DNA of 23,844 nt, taken from the IMG/VR virus record IMGVR_UViG_3300029787_000330, positions 1 through 23,844 of that record, one strand, 5' to 3'. Positions 1-7,083 of the stretch are shown piece after piece. This DNA is from a virus. The translations under genes were made by a program, and so were the position numbers. Each line of letters opens with the position of its first letter. Within the stretch, counting starts at the first letter, position 1. Under the pieces are notes generated by a model that saw only the letters and a list, made by a program, of their open reading frames with translations, did no database searches and was not told the origin of the DNA.

Positions 1-57
1 TTCGAGGGGGTAAGTTTAGTCATTGAAATGCTTTTTTCGCTTATCCCCTCATACTAA
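1..57 (+). CDS. possible 3' end of an upstream gene (partial)
   Basis: Frame 1 is open from the first base to a TAA at 55-57, giving 18 residues that end in LFSLIPSY. The other two forward frames stop early, at about 11-13 and 22-26. Because the rest of the window is gene-dense with tiny gaps, this is the best candidate for the tail of an upstream gene. Eighteen open codons can easily occur by chance, and no family can be assigned. An inverted repeat lies inside it. Confidence 0.25.
   Translation, partial: FEGVSLVIEMLFSLIPSY
4..50. repeat. imperfect inverted repeat / hairpin
   Basis: GAGGGGGTAAG at 4-14 pairs with CTTATCCCCTC at 40-50. This gives an 11-bp stem with a single G-T wobble and a 25-nt loop containing six T in a row. 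No T-run follows either arm, so it does not look like an ordinary rho-independent terminator on either strand. It may be an RNA structure or a protein-binding site ahead of the first complete gene. Its function is unknown. Confidence 0.4.
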
Positions 58-75
58 AAAATATATAATCAAGTC
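41..75 (+). promoter_or_regulatory. candidate promoter for a leaderless transcript
   Basis: A perfect -10 hexamer TATAAT lies at 64-69. Counting from it puts +1 at about 76, which is the A of the ATG of the next gene. The -35 region, TTATCC at 41-46 with a 17-nt spacer, matches TTGACA at only three positions. No Shine-Dalgarno sequence precedes the ATG, which suits leaderless translation. In AT-rich DNA the hexamer could be fortuitous. Confidence 0.35.
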
Positions 76-327
76 ATGTCATTAATCGTAGATATTGGAA
101 ACAATAGAAAAATCTATTTACCAAAAAATTTTAAGAACCAAGACGAATTAATAGGTTTATGGTTGCAAGCACAATCAAAAGCCATTACAAAGGTTACAGA
201 CGAATTTATTTTAAAAACTTATTCCCAGAAAGAATTTGACGATAGAGTAGATGTCGTTACCTACGAAATTTATAAAACATTAAGAAATGGGGGAAACAAT
301 GTTTATAGACGAGAACTCGAAACCTAA
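76..327 (+). CDS. small hypothetical protein, 83 aa
   Basis: I do not recognise a family. The protein is mixed hydrophilic (starts MSLIVDIGNNRK), with no signal peptide, membrane segment or metal-binding motif. The ATG has no Shine-Dalgarno sequence but lies 6 nt after a TATAAT, so leaderless initiation is possible. Its 3' end overlaps the next gene by 29 nt if that gene starts at 299, which suggests co-expression. Its place before a DUF1376-type replication gene suggests an early-region accessory protein, but no function can be inferred. Confidence 0.6.
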   Translation: MSLIVDIGNNRKIYLPKNFKNQDELIGLWLQAQSKAITKVTDEFILKTYSQKEFDDRVDVVTYEIYKTLRNGGNNVYRRELET

Positions 328-1147
328 AGAAAAACTCAAAGCATGGTATTTATTTACCGAAGATTTTACTGCTGGCACATCACACTTAACAAATGAAGAG
401 ATAGGAATTTACATTAGATTACTATGTTGGAATTGGAATAAACGCTGTGTTGGTTTACCTAATAATATTGATACAATAAAACGAATCGCTGTTTGCTTTA
501 CTGATAGCGAGAAACTTTCATGTGAAAAGATACTAAATGAATTTTTTGTTTTAGTAGAAAATCATTATCAAAACGAAAGACAGCTACAAGAATATTTATA
601 TATTCGTAAAAGAATAGATGCCTCTAAAGTAAATGGTAAGTTGGGAGGGCGGCCAAAAAAACCTAGCGATAACCCCCCTACCCCTACCTCTACCCCTACC
701 AATACATCAACCAATAAATACTCTCCTATTTTTAATAAATTTTGGGATAAGATTACAAACAAGGTCAGCAAGGGTACAGCAGAGAAAAACTTTAAGAAGA
801 TAGAACAAGAGTGGCAGTCTAATCCTGAAAAATTAGCAGATATGTATAATTCTTATTATGATTCGGTTAAGGATAAAGAATTTGCCAAACAACCCGCATT
901 TTGGCTCTCAGCAAAAAAATATTTAGATGTAGTTCCAAAAAAAAATTACAACTTTGGAGTTACTATTACTAAAGATGAGGACAGAGTTAAAATGTTTACT
1001 GATGCAATAAAAAACAACAAAGTAACTAGATTTATAAAAGATTATGCCGCTAAGAATAAAGATGTTATTGATATGGGTATTAGAAAAGGATTTATAACAA
1101 AAGAACAAGCAATTAATGATCTTGGTATGAAAAACGAATACAGATGA
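299..1147 (+). CDS. DUF1376-type phage replication protein, 282 aa
   Basis: Residues about 12-110 match the DUF1376 pattern: KAWYLFTEDFTAGTSHL, then EIGIYIRLLCWNWN, then a GLPN segment and an FFV strand. In phages this family is associated with replication initiation or helicase loading, usually as an N-terminal winged-helix-like module. A Pro-Thr linker (about residues 126-138) is encoded by a C-rich repeat. The following region ends with the FWLSAKKYLD motif common in the C-terminal half of such proteins. I chose the ATG at 299 because GGGGG lies 6 nt upstream; an in-frame ATG at 287 would add four residues but has a worse context. The stop overlaps the next start as ATGA. Replication is a family inference; no origin was located. 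Confidence 0.7.
   Translation: MFIDENSKPKEKLKAWYLFTEDFTAGTSHLTNEEIGIYIRLLCWNWNKRCVGLPNNIDTIKRIAVCFTDSEKLSCEKILNEFFVLVENHYQNERQLQEYLYIRKRIDASKVNGKLGGRPKKPSDNPPTPTSTPTNTSTNKYSPIFNKFWDKITNKVSKGTAEKNFKKIEQEWQSNPEKLADMYNSYYDSVKDKEFAKQPAFWLSAKKYLDVVPKKNYNFGVTITKDEDRVKMFTDAIKNNKVTRFIKDYAAKNKDVIDMGIRKGFITKEQAINDLGMKNEYR
673..700. repeat. C-rich CCCCTA-type repeat
   Basis: Within the DUF1376-type gene the + strand carries a short C-rich run built of CCCCTA/CTCTA-like units, encoding alternating Pro and Thr. The complementary strand has repeated GG to GGGGGG runs separated by TA-rich loops, so a two-tetrad G-quadruplex could form there. It stands out against the AT-rich surroundings. It may simply be a flexible protein linker. 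Confidence 0.5.
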
Positions 1148-1965
1148 ATTTAAGAATATTATCATTAGGTGCTGGTGTTCAATCTACTACTCTTGCTTTG
1201 ATGATTGAAAAAGGCGAAATACCTATGGTTGATTGTGCTATTTTTTCAGATGTAGGTGCAGAACCTAAATTAGTTTACAAACACTTAGACTGGCTTGAAA
1301 AACAGTTATCTTATCCAATACACAAGGTTCAATGGAGAAATTTAAAAGAAGATATAATATCTGCATCTAAAGGCGAATATACTGCATTTACAGCACCTTT
1401 TTTTAGTAAAAATATTGATAGTGGTAAAAAGAGTATGCTACGCCGTCAATGCACTGGGGACTATAAATTAAAACCTATTCATCAAAAAGTAAGAGAATTG
1501 TTAGGTTATGAAAAAGGACAAAGATATAATAAAAATGACCATGTTACTATGATTATGGGAATATCTTATGATGAAATATTTAGAATGAAAATGAATATGC
1601 ACAAATATATAACAAATGACTATCCATTAGTTGATAAACAAATGCGAAGATATGATTGTTTGAATTGGTTAGAAAAAAACAATTTTCCAAAACCTCCACG
1701 ATCAGCTTGTACTTTTTGCCCTTATCATTCAAACGCAGAATGGAGAGAAATAAAGAAAAACAAGGAAGAATGGCAAGAAGTTTTAGATATGGATAAAAAA
1801 ATAAGAGATCAAGAAAAATTTAAAAATTCTCAATCTGGTGCTGTAGTTGATAAACTTTATTTACATAGAGACTGCGTTCCTATGGACGAGGTAGATTTAA
1901 GAACTGATGAAGAAAGAGGTCAAATGAGTTTTTTAGACGAATGTGACGGAATCTGTGGAGTATAA
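1144..1965 (+). CDS. PP-loop ATP pyrophosphatase / PAPS-reductase-like protein, 273 aa
   Basis: The N-terminus SLGAGVQSTTLALM (residues 7-20) is a variant of the PP-loop of the PAPS reductase/ATP-pyrophosphatase superfamily, which adenylates a substrate. Other family-like marks are RRQCTGDYKLKPI (101-112), MGISYDEIFRMK (138-149), CTFC (189-192) and a C-terminus with CDGIC (267-271). Phage proteins of this type are usually labelled phosphoadenosine phosphosulfate reductase, but true sulfate reduction is doubtful. The Cys pattern (103, 189, 192, 244, 267, 271) could bind a metal or Fe-S cluster. It overlaps the upstream gene by ATGA and sits 5 nt before a ParB-methyltransferase fusion, so a role in nucleic-acid modification is plausible. 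That role is inference; the superfamily assignment is firm. Confidence 0.75.
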   Translation: MNLRILSLGAGVQSTTLALMIEKGEIPMVDCAIFSDVGAEPKLVYKHLDWLEKQLSYPIHKVQWRNLKEDIISASKGEYTAFTAPFFSKNIDSGKKSMLRRQCTGDYKLKPIHQKVRELLGYEKGQRYNKNDHVTMIMGISYDEIFRMKMNMHKYITNDYPLVDKQMRRYDCLNWLEKNNFPKPPRSACTFCPYHSNAEWREIKKNKEEWQEVLDMDKKIRDQEKFKNSQSGAVVDKLYLHRDCVPMDEVDLRTDEERGQMSFLDECDGICGV

Positions 1966-1970
1966 AAATT

Positions 1971-3146
1971 ATGAATATAATATTACAAGAGATTAATAAA
2001 TTAATACCATATCACAACAATCCAAGAAAAAACCAAGCAGTTGATAAGGTTGCATCAAGTATTAAAGAATTTGGTTGGCAACAGCCGATAGTGGTTGATG
2101 AACAAAATGTAATTGTTGTCGGCCACACTAGATATCAAGCGGCCTTAAAATTAGGATTAAAAGAAGTCCCAACACATATTGCCAAAGGGCTGACCGAGTC
2201 TCAAATAAAAGCATACAGGCTGTTAGATAATAGGGCTAACCAAGATGCCTTATGGGACGATGAAATGCTTAAAATTGAAATAAAGGGCTTAGAGGAACTT
2301 AACGCAGATTTAAATTTAACAGGATTCACAGCAGATGAATTAAATAAATTACTCTTTGAAGAAAACAAAGGTTTAACAGATGAAGATGAAATTCCTGAAT
2401 TATCTGAAGAAACTGTATGTAAATTAGGTGACATTTGGCAACTTGGTAAACATAAGTTGATTTGTGGAGATAGTACAATACTTAATAATTACGAAAAATT
2501 GTTTAATGAAAATAAAGCAGATTTATTAATTACAGACCCTCCATACAATGTTGATTATGAGGGCAAAACTAAAGATAAATTAACAATCCAAAATGACTCT
2601 AAAAATGATGATGATTTTTTACAATTTTTAACAGATGCTTTTAATAATTGTGCTATTCATCTAAAATTAGGTTGTTCATTTTACATTTTTCACAGTGATT
2701 GGTATGGATTAGAATTTAGACAATCAATTAAAAATTCAGATTTAGAATTAAAACAAAATTTAATTTGGGCTAAAAATAGTATGGTTATGGGAAGACAAGA
2801 TTATCAATGGCAACACGAACCTTGTTTATATGGGTGGAAACGAGGTGCTTCACATAGTTGGTATTCAGATAGAAAACAAACAACAATTATTAAATATGAT
2901 AGACCGAGTAAATCCAAATTACACCCCACTATGAAGCCTGTAGGATTAGTTGAGTATTTAATTAAGAATAGTTCTAAACAAGAAGATATAATATTAGACC
3001 CATTTTTAGGTTCAGGAACTACAATAATAGCTTGCGAAAAACAATCTAGAATTTGTTATGGACTCGAATTAGACCCACGCTATGCAGATGTTATTATTAA
3101 TAGATGGCAAAATTTTACTGGCCAAAAAGCAGAAAAAATTAATTAG
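1971..3146 (+). CDS. ParB-like domain / DNA methyltransferase fusion, 391 aa
   Basis: Residues 1-90 resemble the ParB/Srx N-terminal domain (VVGHTRYQAALKLG at about 49-62, then RLLDNRAN). The rest is an S-adenosylmethionine-dependent amino methyltransferase. Catalytic motif IV is DPPY at 189-192, and the AdoMet-binding motif DPFLGSGTT at 343-351 follows it, preceded by HPTMKP. Motif IV before motif I is the beta-class order seen in CcrM/HinfI-type N6-adenine or N4-cytosine enzymes. A GGAG 10 nt upstream of the ATG serves as ribosome-binding site. No restriction endonuclease gene is adjacent, so this is probably an orphan methyltransferase protecting or marking phage DNA. Target site and base are not readable from sequence. 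Confidence 0.88.
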   Translation: MNIILQEINKLIPYHNNPRKNQAVDKVASSIKEFGWQQPIVVDEQNVIVVGHTRYQAALKLGLKEVPTHIAKGLTESQIKAYRLLDNRANQDALWDDEMLKIEIKGLEELNADLNLTGFTADELNKLLFEENKGLTDEDEIPELSEETVCKLGDIWQLGKHKLICGDSTILNNYEKLFNENKADLLITDPPYNVDYEGKTKDKLTIQNDSKNDDDFLQFLTDAFNNCAIHLKLGCSFYIFHSDWYGLEFRQSIKNSDLELKQNLIWAKNSMVMGRQDYQWQHEPCLYGWKRGASHSWYSDRKQTTIIKYDRPSKSKLHPTMKPVGLVEYLIKNSSKQEDIILDPFLGSGTTIIACEKQSRICYGLELDPRYADVIINRWQNFTGQKAEKIN

Positions 3147-3158
3147 ATTTATTTAATA

Positions 3159-3187
3159 AATTCTGATAGAAAAAACTTACCTATACT
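3159..3187 (+). promoter_or_regulatory. weak candidate promoter before the packaging genes
   Basis: The 58-nt gap before the small-terminase-like gene contains TATACT at 3182-3187, a 5/6 match to a -10 box, but no good -35. Transcription starting just after it would still include the ribosome-binding sequence GGGGAAAGAGG at 3191-3201. This is one of the few non-coding gaps and falls at an early/late module boundary, which is why it is listed. Confidence 0.25.
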
Positions 3188-3204
3188 CAAGGGGAAAGAG
3201 GATT

Positions 3205-3507
3205 ATGGCAAGACCAAAAAAATATAATTTAGACACAGATCAAATCAAAAAATTAGCTAGTTTAGGTTGCACTAATAAGGAAATCGGAGACTTTTTTGGT
3301 TGCAGTGCTGACCTATTAGAAAAGCGTTATTCGGAATTTCTGACAAAAGGCAGAGCCGAGCAGAAACTTAGGCTTAGACAGCTACAATGGAAGTCTGCAG
3401 AAAAAGGTAATATAGTTATGCAGATATGGCTAGGCAAACAGATATTAGGTCAATCTGAGAACACTATTAAGGAGGACGATGAACCATTGGCTTGGTCAAT
3501 TGAGTGA
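3205..3507 (+). CDS. small terminase-like helix-turn-helix protein, 100 aa
   Basis: Residues about 9-45 form a likely helix-turn-helix (IKKLASLGCTNKEIGDFFGC), followed by a helical segment rich in Arg, Lys and Gln. This resembles short small-terminase-subunit or DNA-packaging proteins, which recognise phage DNA and hand it to the large subunit. The position two genes upstream of the large terminase supports that. A strong purine-rich site (GGGGAAAGAGG) precedes the ATG. The stop overlaps the next gene's GTG start as GTGA. A plain DNA-binding regulator is the main alternative, since many small terminases cannot be told from regulators by sequence. Confidence 0.6.
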   Translation: MARPKKYNLDTDQIKKLASLGCTNKEIGDFFGCSADLLEKRYSEFLTKGRAEQKLRLRQLQWKSAEKGNIVMQIWLGKQILGQSENTIKEDDEPLAWSIE

Positions 3508-3565
3508 TACCATTCCCACAGAAACGCTACAGTATAATATATGCAGACCCAGCGTGGACCTTTAA
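3479..3565 (+). CDS. possible 28-codon ORF with strong Shine-Dalgarno
   Basis: AAGGAGG at 3469-3475 is followed 3 nt later by an ATG at 3479. It opens a 28-codon frame (begins MNHWLGQLSDTIPTETLQYN) ending at TAA 3563-3565. The frame overlaps the end of the small-terminase-like gene and the beginning of the MT-A70 gene, in a third frame. It may be a leader peptide that brings ribosomes to the GTG start of the methyltransferase, or the Shine-Dalgarno sequence may be a by-product of an AAG-GAG codon pair. The spacing is tight and no homology is recognised. Confidence 0.25.
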   Translation: MNHWLGQLSDTIPTETLQYNICRPSVDL

Positions 3566-4043
3566 AACATATTCTGAAAAGGGACAGAAACGATCTGCTA
3601 CCCGCCATTATAATACCCTTAGTATTGACGATATTTGTAAGTTACCTATTTCTGATATTTCTGACGATGATTGCACTTTATTTCTTTGGGCTATTGATTC
3701 GATGTTGCCAGAGGCTTTTCGTGTTATTAAAGAGTGGGGTTTTACATATAAAACAGTTGGTTTTACATGGGTCAAACAAAACATAAAATCAGATGGATAT
3801 TTTACAGGCATGGGCTACTGGTCGAGGTGTAACCCTGAACAATGTTTACTTGCAACTAAAGGTAAACCACAAAGAGTTTCTAAATCAGTAAAACAATTAG
3901 TAATTAGTAAAAGACAAGAGCATAGTAAGAAACCAGCTATTATCAGAAATAATATTGTAGAGTTATGTGGCGATCTACCTAGAATAGAATTGTTTGCTAG
4001 ACAGAAAGCAGATGGCTGGGATAGCTGGGGAGATCAGCTTTAA
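3504..4043 (+). CDS. MT-A70 family adenine methyltransferase, 179 aa
   Basis: The N-terminus YSIIYADPAWTF contains the MT-A70 catalytic motif in the DPAW form (residues 15-18; DPPW is the commoner form). Later segments TLFLWAIDSMLPEAFRVIKE, GFTWVKQN and the closing RIELFARQKADGWDSWGDQ are typical of the phage and bacterial members. They transfer a methyl group to adenine N6 in DNA. The start must be the GTG at 3504, because TGA at 3501-3503 closes the frame immediately upstream. GTG overlaps the preceding stop (GTGA). Its place between the two terminase genes suggests methylation is timed with late gene expression, possibly marking DNA for packaging or protecting it from host restriction. Target sequence is unknown. 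Confidence 0.85.
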   Translation: MIPFPQKRYSIIYADPAWTFKTYSEKGQKRSATRHYNTLSIDDICKLPISDISDDDCTLFLWAIDSMLPEAFRVIKEWGFTYKTVGFTWVKQNIKSDGYFTGMGYWSRCNPEQCLLATKGKPQRVSKSVKQLVISKRQEHSKKPAIIRNNIVELCGDLPRIELFARQKADGWDSWGDQL

Positions 4044-5251
4044 TGCCATTAACTGACCCACAAATGGCTGTAATAAAATGTAATAAAAGGTTTCGAGTGC
4101 TTATATCTGGCCGTAGGTTTGGTAAAACATTTCTAGCTATACAAGAAATGGCTAAGTTTGCTCGTTTTCCAAATCAGCGTGTTTGGTATGTGTCCCCTAG
4201 TTACAGACAAAGTAAAACTATCTGTTGGGATATGCTTAAAGAAATGATGATTAGGCATAGATGGGTCAAAAGAATTAATGAGTCTGATTTATCCTTATTA
4301 TTAAAAAATAACACACTTATAAGTTTGAAAGGTGCAGACAACGATCAATCTCTTCGTGGAGTTGGCCTTAACTTTATTGTTTTAGACGAATTTGCAGACA
4401 TCAAACCACAGGCTTGGTACGAGGTATTAAGACCTACATTATCTGACACATTAGGCCATGCCCTGTTTTGCTCTTCGCCTAAAGGCTTTAACTTTGCTTA
4501 TGATCTATACAGTAAACAAGACCCTGAGTGGCAGAGTTTTAAGTATACAACACTAGAGGGTGGCCAAGTATTAGAAGAAGAAATAGAGCAAGCAAAGAAT
4601 GATTTAGATGAGAGAACTTTCCAGCAAGAGTATTTAGCAACCTTTGTTAATTATGCTGGTATTATTTATTATAACTTTGATAGAGATAAAAATATTATCA
4701 ATGACTTCAAGAGCAAATCAAAGACAATACATATTGGCCAAGATTTTAATATAGACCCGATGGCGGCTGTTGTTTCTGAAATAGAAAATGATAAGATAAC
4801 TATTATTGACGAAATACAAATATGGTCATCAAATACAAATGAAATGATAGACGAAATAAAAAATAGATATCCAAATAAAAAAATTATTATTTATCCTGAC
4901 CCAAGTTCTAAAGCTAGAAAGACATCTGCTGGTGGTATGACTGATCTTGCACTTTTAAAAAATGCTGGCTTTGAGGTTCGAGTAAGAAACAAAGCACCAT
5001 TAGTTAGAGACAGAATAAATGCGGTTAATTCTAAATTTAAAAATGCTAAAGGTGTAAATAGTTTATTTGTTTTAAAATCTTGCAAAAATGTTATTAAGTC
5101 GATAGAAAGACAGATATACAAAGAGGGAACAAATGTGCCTGACAAAGACTCTGGTTTCGACCATTTTAACGATGCGTTAGGTTACATGATAGAATATAAT
5201 TTTCCTGTTAAAAGGGATTTTAAACCTAGCCCTCTTAAAAGGTGGAGTTGA
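4043..5251 (+). CDS. terL: terminase large subunit, 402 aa
   Basis: The ATPase domain has Walker A SGRRFGKT (22-29), Walker B FIVLDEFAD (111-119) and the coupling motif CSSPKG (143-148). The C-terminal RNase H-like nuclease domain shows GQDFN (232-236, catalytic Asp 234), IIDEIQ (254-259), YPDPSS (284-289) and DHFNDALGYMIEY (373-385). All catalytic acidic residues expected of a headful or cos-type packaging motor appear present. The 402-aa length is at the short end for the family but complete. The start shares one base with the methyltransferase stop (TAATG). The protein docks on the portal, pumps DNA into the prohead with ATP and cuts the concatemer. Confidence 0.95.
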   Translation: MPLTDPQMAVIKCNKRFRVLISGRRFGKTFLAIQEMAKFARFPNQRVWYVSPSYRQSKTICWDMLKEMMIRHRWVKRINESDLSLLLKNNTLISLKGADNDQSLRGVGLNFIVLDEFADIKPQAWYEVLRPTLSDTLGHALFCSSPKGFNFAYDLYSKQDPEWQSFKYTTLEGGQVLEEEIEQAKNDLDERTFQQEYLATFVNYAGIIYYNFDRDKNIINDFKSKSKTIHIGQDFNIDPMAAVVSEIENDKITIIDEIQIWSSNTNEMIDEIKNRYPNKKIIIYPDPSSKARKTSAGGMTDLALLKNAGFEVRVRNKAPLVRDRINAVNSKFKNAKGVNSLFVLKSCKNVIKSIERQIYKEGTNVPDKDSGFDHFNDALGYMIEYNFPVKRDFKPSPLKRWS

Positions 5252-6678
5252 TGGACAGAAAATTTTTAACAACAAAGCACCCACTCTGGCACGCTAATAT
5301 TCAGAACTGGGAGTTTTATATTCGTAGCTATCTTGGAGGAAATGATTACAGAAATGGTTATTACCTACATAGATATATTTTAGAGACTCCAGAGGAATAC
5401 GATCAAAGAGTTAGACATACACCCGTTGATAATCACTGCAAAAATGTAGTTCAAATCTATACAAGTTTTTTATGGAGAGTACCACCAACTAGAGACTATG
5501 GTTCTTTGGCTGGAGACCCAGCTTTAGAGTCTTTTGTAAATGATGCAGACTTAGATGGTAGATCATTTAATACTATTATGAGAGAGGTGCAGATGAACGC
5601 CAGCATATATGGCAACTGTTGGGTTATCATTGACAAGCCACAAACTAATACAAGAACTAGAGCAGAGGAACTAGATCAAGACATCAGACCTTATATGTCG
5701 ATCTATACACCAGAGAATATTGTAAACTGGAATTATAGTAGAGCCGCAAGTGGTAGGTTCTATTTAGATATGCTTTTAGTTGTAGAAGATATTAATGCAG
5801 ATAAAGCAGTATTAAAATTATTTACCGAAGAAGAAATTACTACTTACCATGTTACTGATTATGAAAAAGAATACGCAGAGGGCGATGTAAAGATTATAGA
5901 GCAAGTGCCAAATGCTATCGGTAAAATACCATGTATCAATGTTTACAATCTAAAAGGTGGTAAACGGCCAATAGGTATTAGCGATCTTGCAGATGTCGCT
6001 TATTTACAACAAAGTATTTACAACGACTACTCAGAGAAAGAACAACTAATAAGATTAGCTAATCACCCTAGCCTTGTTAAGACTCCAAATGTTGAGGCTA
6101 GTGCTGGTGCTGGTTCTATCATAGAAATACCAGAGGATATGCAAGCTGATCTTAAACCTTACATCATTCAACCTAGTGGCCAAAACTTAGAGGGTATTAT
6201 GAAATGTATTCAAAATAAAATTGATGCAATAGATCGTATTACTCACATGGGTTCAGTTAGAGGTACTTCAGGACAACAGATATCATCAGGTATTGCACTA
6301 CAAACAGAGTTTCAATTATTAAATGCAAGACTATCAGAGAAAGCAGATTATTTAGAAAATGCCGAAGAGCAGATTTGGGATTTGTTTGCGTTATGGCAAG
6401 ACAAAGAATGGGACGGCTCAGTAGATTATCCTGATACATTTGATGTTAGAGATTGGGCAAATGATTTACAATTCTTACAAATGGCAAAAGCTAGTGGAAT
6501 AAAATCAGAAACATTTAACAAAGAATTAGATAAACAAATAGCAGAGGCAGTTATTGATGATAACGAAATGATTAAAACAATTAACGATGAGATTGATAGC
6601 ACCAGAACTACTAGAGGACAATTTACGACAACTGAAATTGAGGGACAGACTCCAGATGGCGAAGAAGAAGAAAGTTAG
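5251..6678 (+). CDS. portal protein, 475 aa
   Basis: Length, composition and position directly after the large terminase indicate the dodecameric portal ring. It is the DNA gate of the capsid and the docking site for terminase and adaptor. The N-terminal region (HPLWHANIQNWEFYIRSYLG, later HTPVDNHCKNVVQIYTSFLW) matches the style of siphovirus portals in marine phages. The stem/clip region lies mid-protein, and GTSGQQISSGIALQTEFQLL resembles the conserved 'SG.AL...' stretch. I chose the ATG at 5251 (TGATG overlap, GGTGGAG 5 nt upstream) rather than a GTG at 5242. The very acidic C-terminus (EEEES) overlaps the next gene, where the same bases read as Lys codons. Confidence 0.88.
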   Translation: MDRKFLTTKHPLWHANIQNWEFYIRSYLGGNDYRNGYYLHRYILETPEEYDQRVRHTPVDNHCKNVVQIYTSFLWRVPPTRDYGSLAGDPALESFVNDADLDGRSFNTIMREVQMNASIYGNCWVIIDKPQTNTRTRAEELDQDIRPYMSIYTPENIVNWNYSRAASGRFYLDMLLVVEDINADKAVLKLFTEEEITTYHVTDYEKEYAEGDVKIIEQVPNAIGKIPCINVYNLKGGKRPIGISDLADVAYLQQSIYNDYSEKEQLIRLANHPSLVKTPNVEASAGAGSIIEIPEDMQADLKPYIIQPSGQNLEGIMKCIQNKIDAIDRITHMGSVRGTSGQQISSGIALQTEFQLLNARLSEKADYLENAEEQIWDLFALWQDKEWDGSVDYPDTFDVRDWANDLQFLQMAKASGIKSETFNKELDKQIAEAVIDDNEMIKTINDEIDSTRTTRGQFTTTEIEGQTPDGEEEES

Positions 6679-6844
6679 AAAACCACCTAAAGATAAGGAC
6701 ACAGGATTACCAAAAAAGTATTTATCTGGCCTTAAAGGTAGTAAAAGAAAAAGAAGAGCAAGCCTGATAAAAAGAGTTTCGTCTATTTATAAATCAGGTG
6801 GTGTAATTCCAAGAAGTTTATTAAGAGCAAGATCAAAGGCATAA
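6656..6844 (+). CDS. small very basic head-region protein, 62 aa
   Basis: The protein begins MAKKKKVRKPPKDKD and is almost entirely Lys/Arg-rich. KKYLSGL at residues 20-26 is followed by KRKRR and a short helix. From memory, similar 'KKYVSGLS' small proteins occur in aquatic phages and giant viruses without known function. The ATG at 6656 fits better than a longer frame from 6587, whose extra residues would be unlike the family. It overlaps the portal by 23 nt and is joined to the next gene by TAATG. A role in binding or neutralising packaged DNA or coating the capsid is inference. First of three adjacent basic genes. Confidence 0.65.
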   Translation: MAKKKKVRKPPKDKDTGLPKKYLSGLKGSKRKRRASLIKRVSSIYKSGGVIPRSLLRARSKA

Positions 6845-7083
6845 TGGCAGTTAGAAGAAAACCTTTATCAGCGGCAACTAAAGCTACTCTAAAGAGAAAA
6901 GCAAAATCTTCTAAAAGATATACTTATGGTACTCTAGCTAAGGTTTATCGTAGAGGTCAGGGTGCTTTTTTGGGTGCTGGTAGTAGAAGAGTGCCTATGG
7001 CGGCTTGGGCTATGGGGCGTGTAAATAGTTTCCTTAGAGGCTCAAGAAAGCATGATTTAGATTTAAGAAAAAGAAAGAAATAA
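6844..7083 (+). CDS. small basic protein of the 'KVYxRG...WAxxRVxSF' family, 79 aa
   Basis: Residues 28-42 (YGTLAKVYRRGQGAF) and 55-66 (WAMGRVNSFLRG), followed by DLDL, match a short conserved family of phage and giant-virus proteins that I recall as DUF5824. Its function is not established. In this copy the usual 'GHRPG' stretch between the two motifs is altered (GAGSRRVP). The protein is strongly basic at both ends (RKPLSAATKATLKRKAKSSK and RKRKK). It is coupled to both neighbours by TAATG and lies between portal and MuF-like genes, so a minor capsid or DNA-associated role is likely. No catalytic residues are evident. Confidence 0.7.
   Translation: MAVRRKPLSAATKATLKRKAKSSKRYTYGTLAKVYRRGQGAFLGAGSRRVPMAAWAMGRVNSFLRGSRKHDLDLRKRKK

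Noticed and set aside
1144-1965. Sulfate-assimilation enzyme (true PAPS reductase) as auxiliary metabolic gene
   Set aside because: The PP-loop superfamily is clear, but the CysH catalytic C-terminal motif is not seen and the neighbours are DNA-modification genes.
3541-3786. 81-codon + strand ORF inside the MT-A70 gene
   Set aside because: Hydrophobic shadow of the +1 frame. The overlapping frame has clear MT-A70 motifs, and the ORF has no ribosome-binding site.
6587-6655. Upstream extension of the first small basic protein
   Set aside because: It would overlap the portal C-terminus by 92 nt and add residues unlike the basic protein; the ATG at 6656 gives a coherent start.
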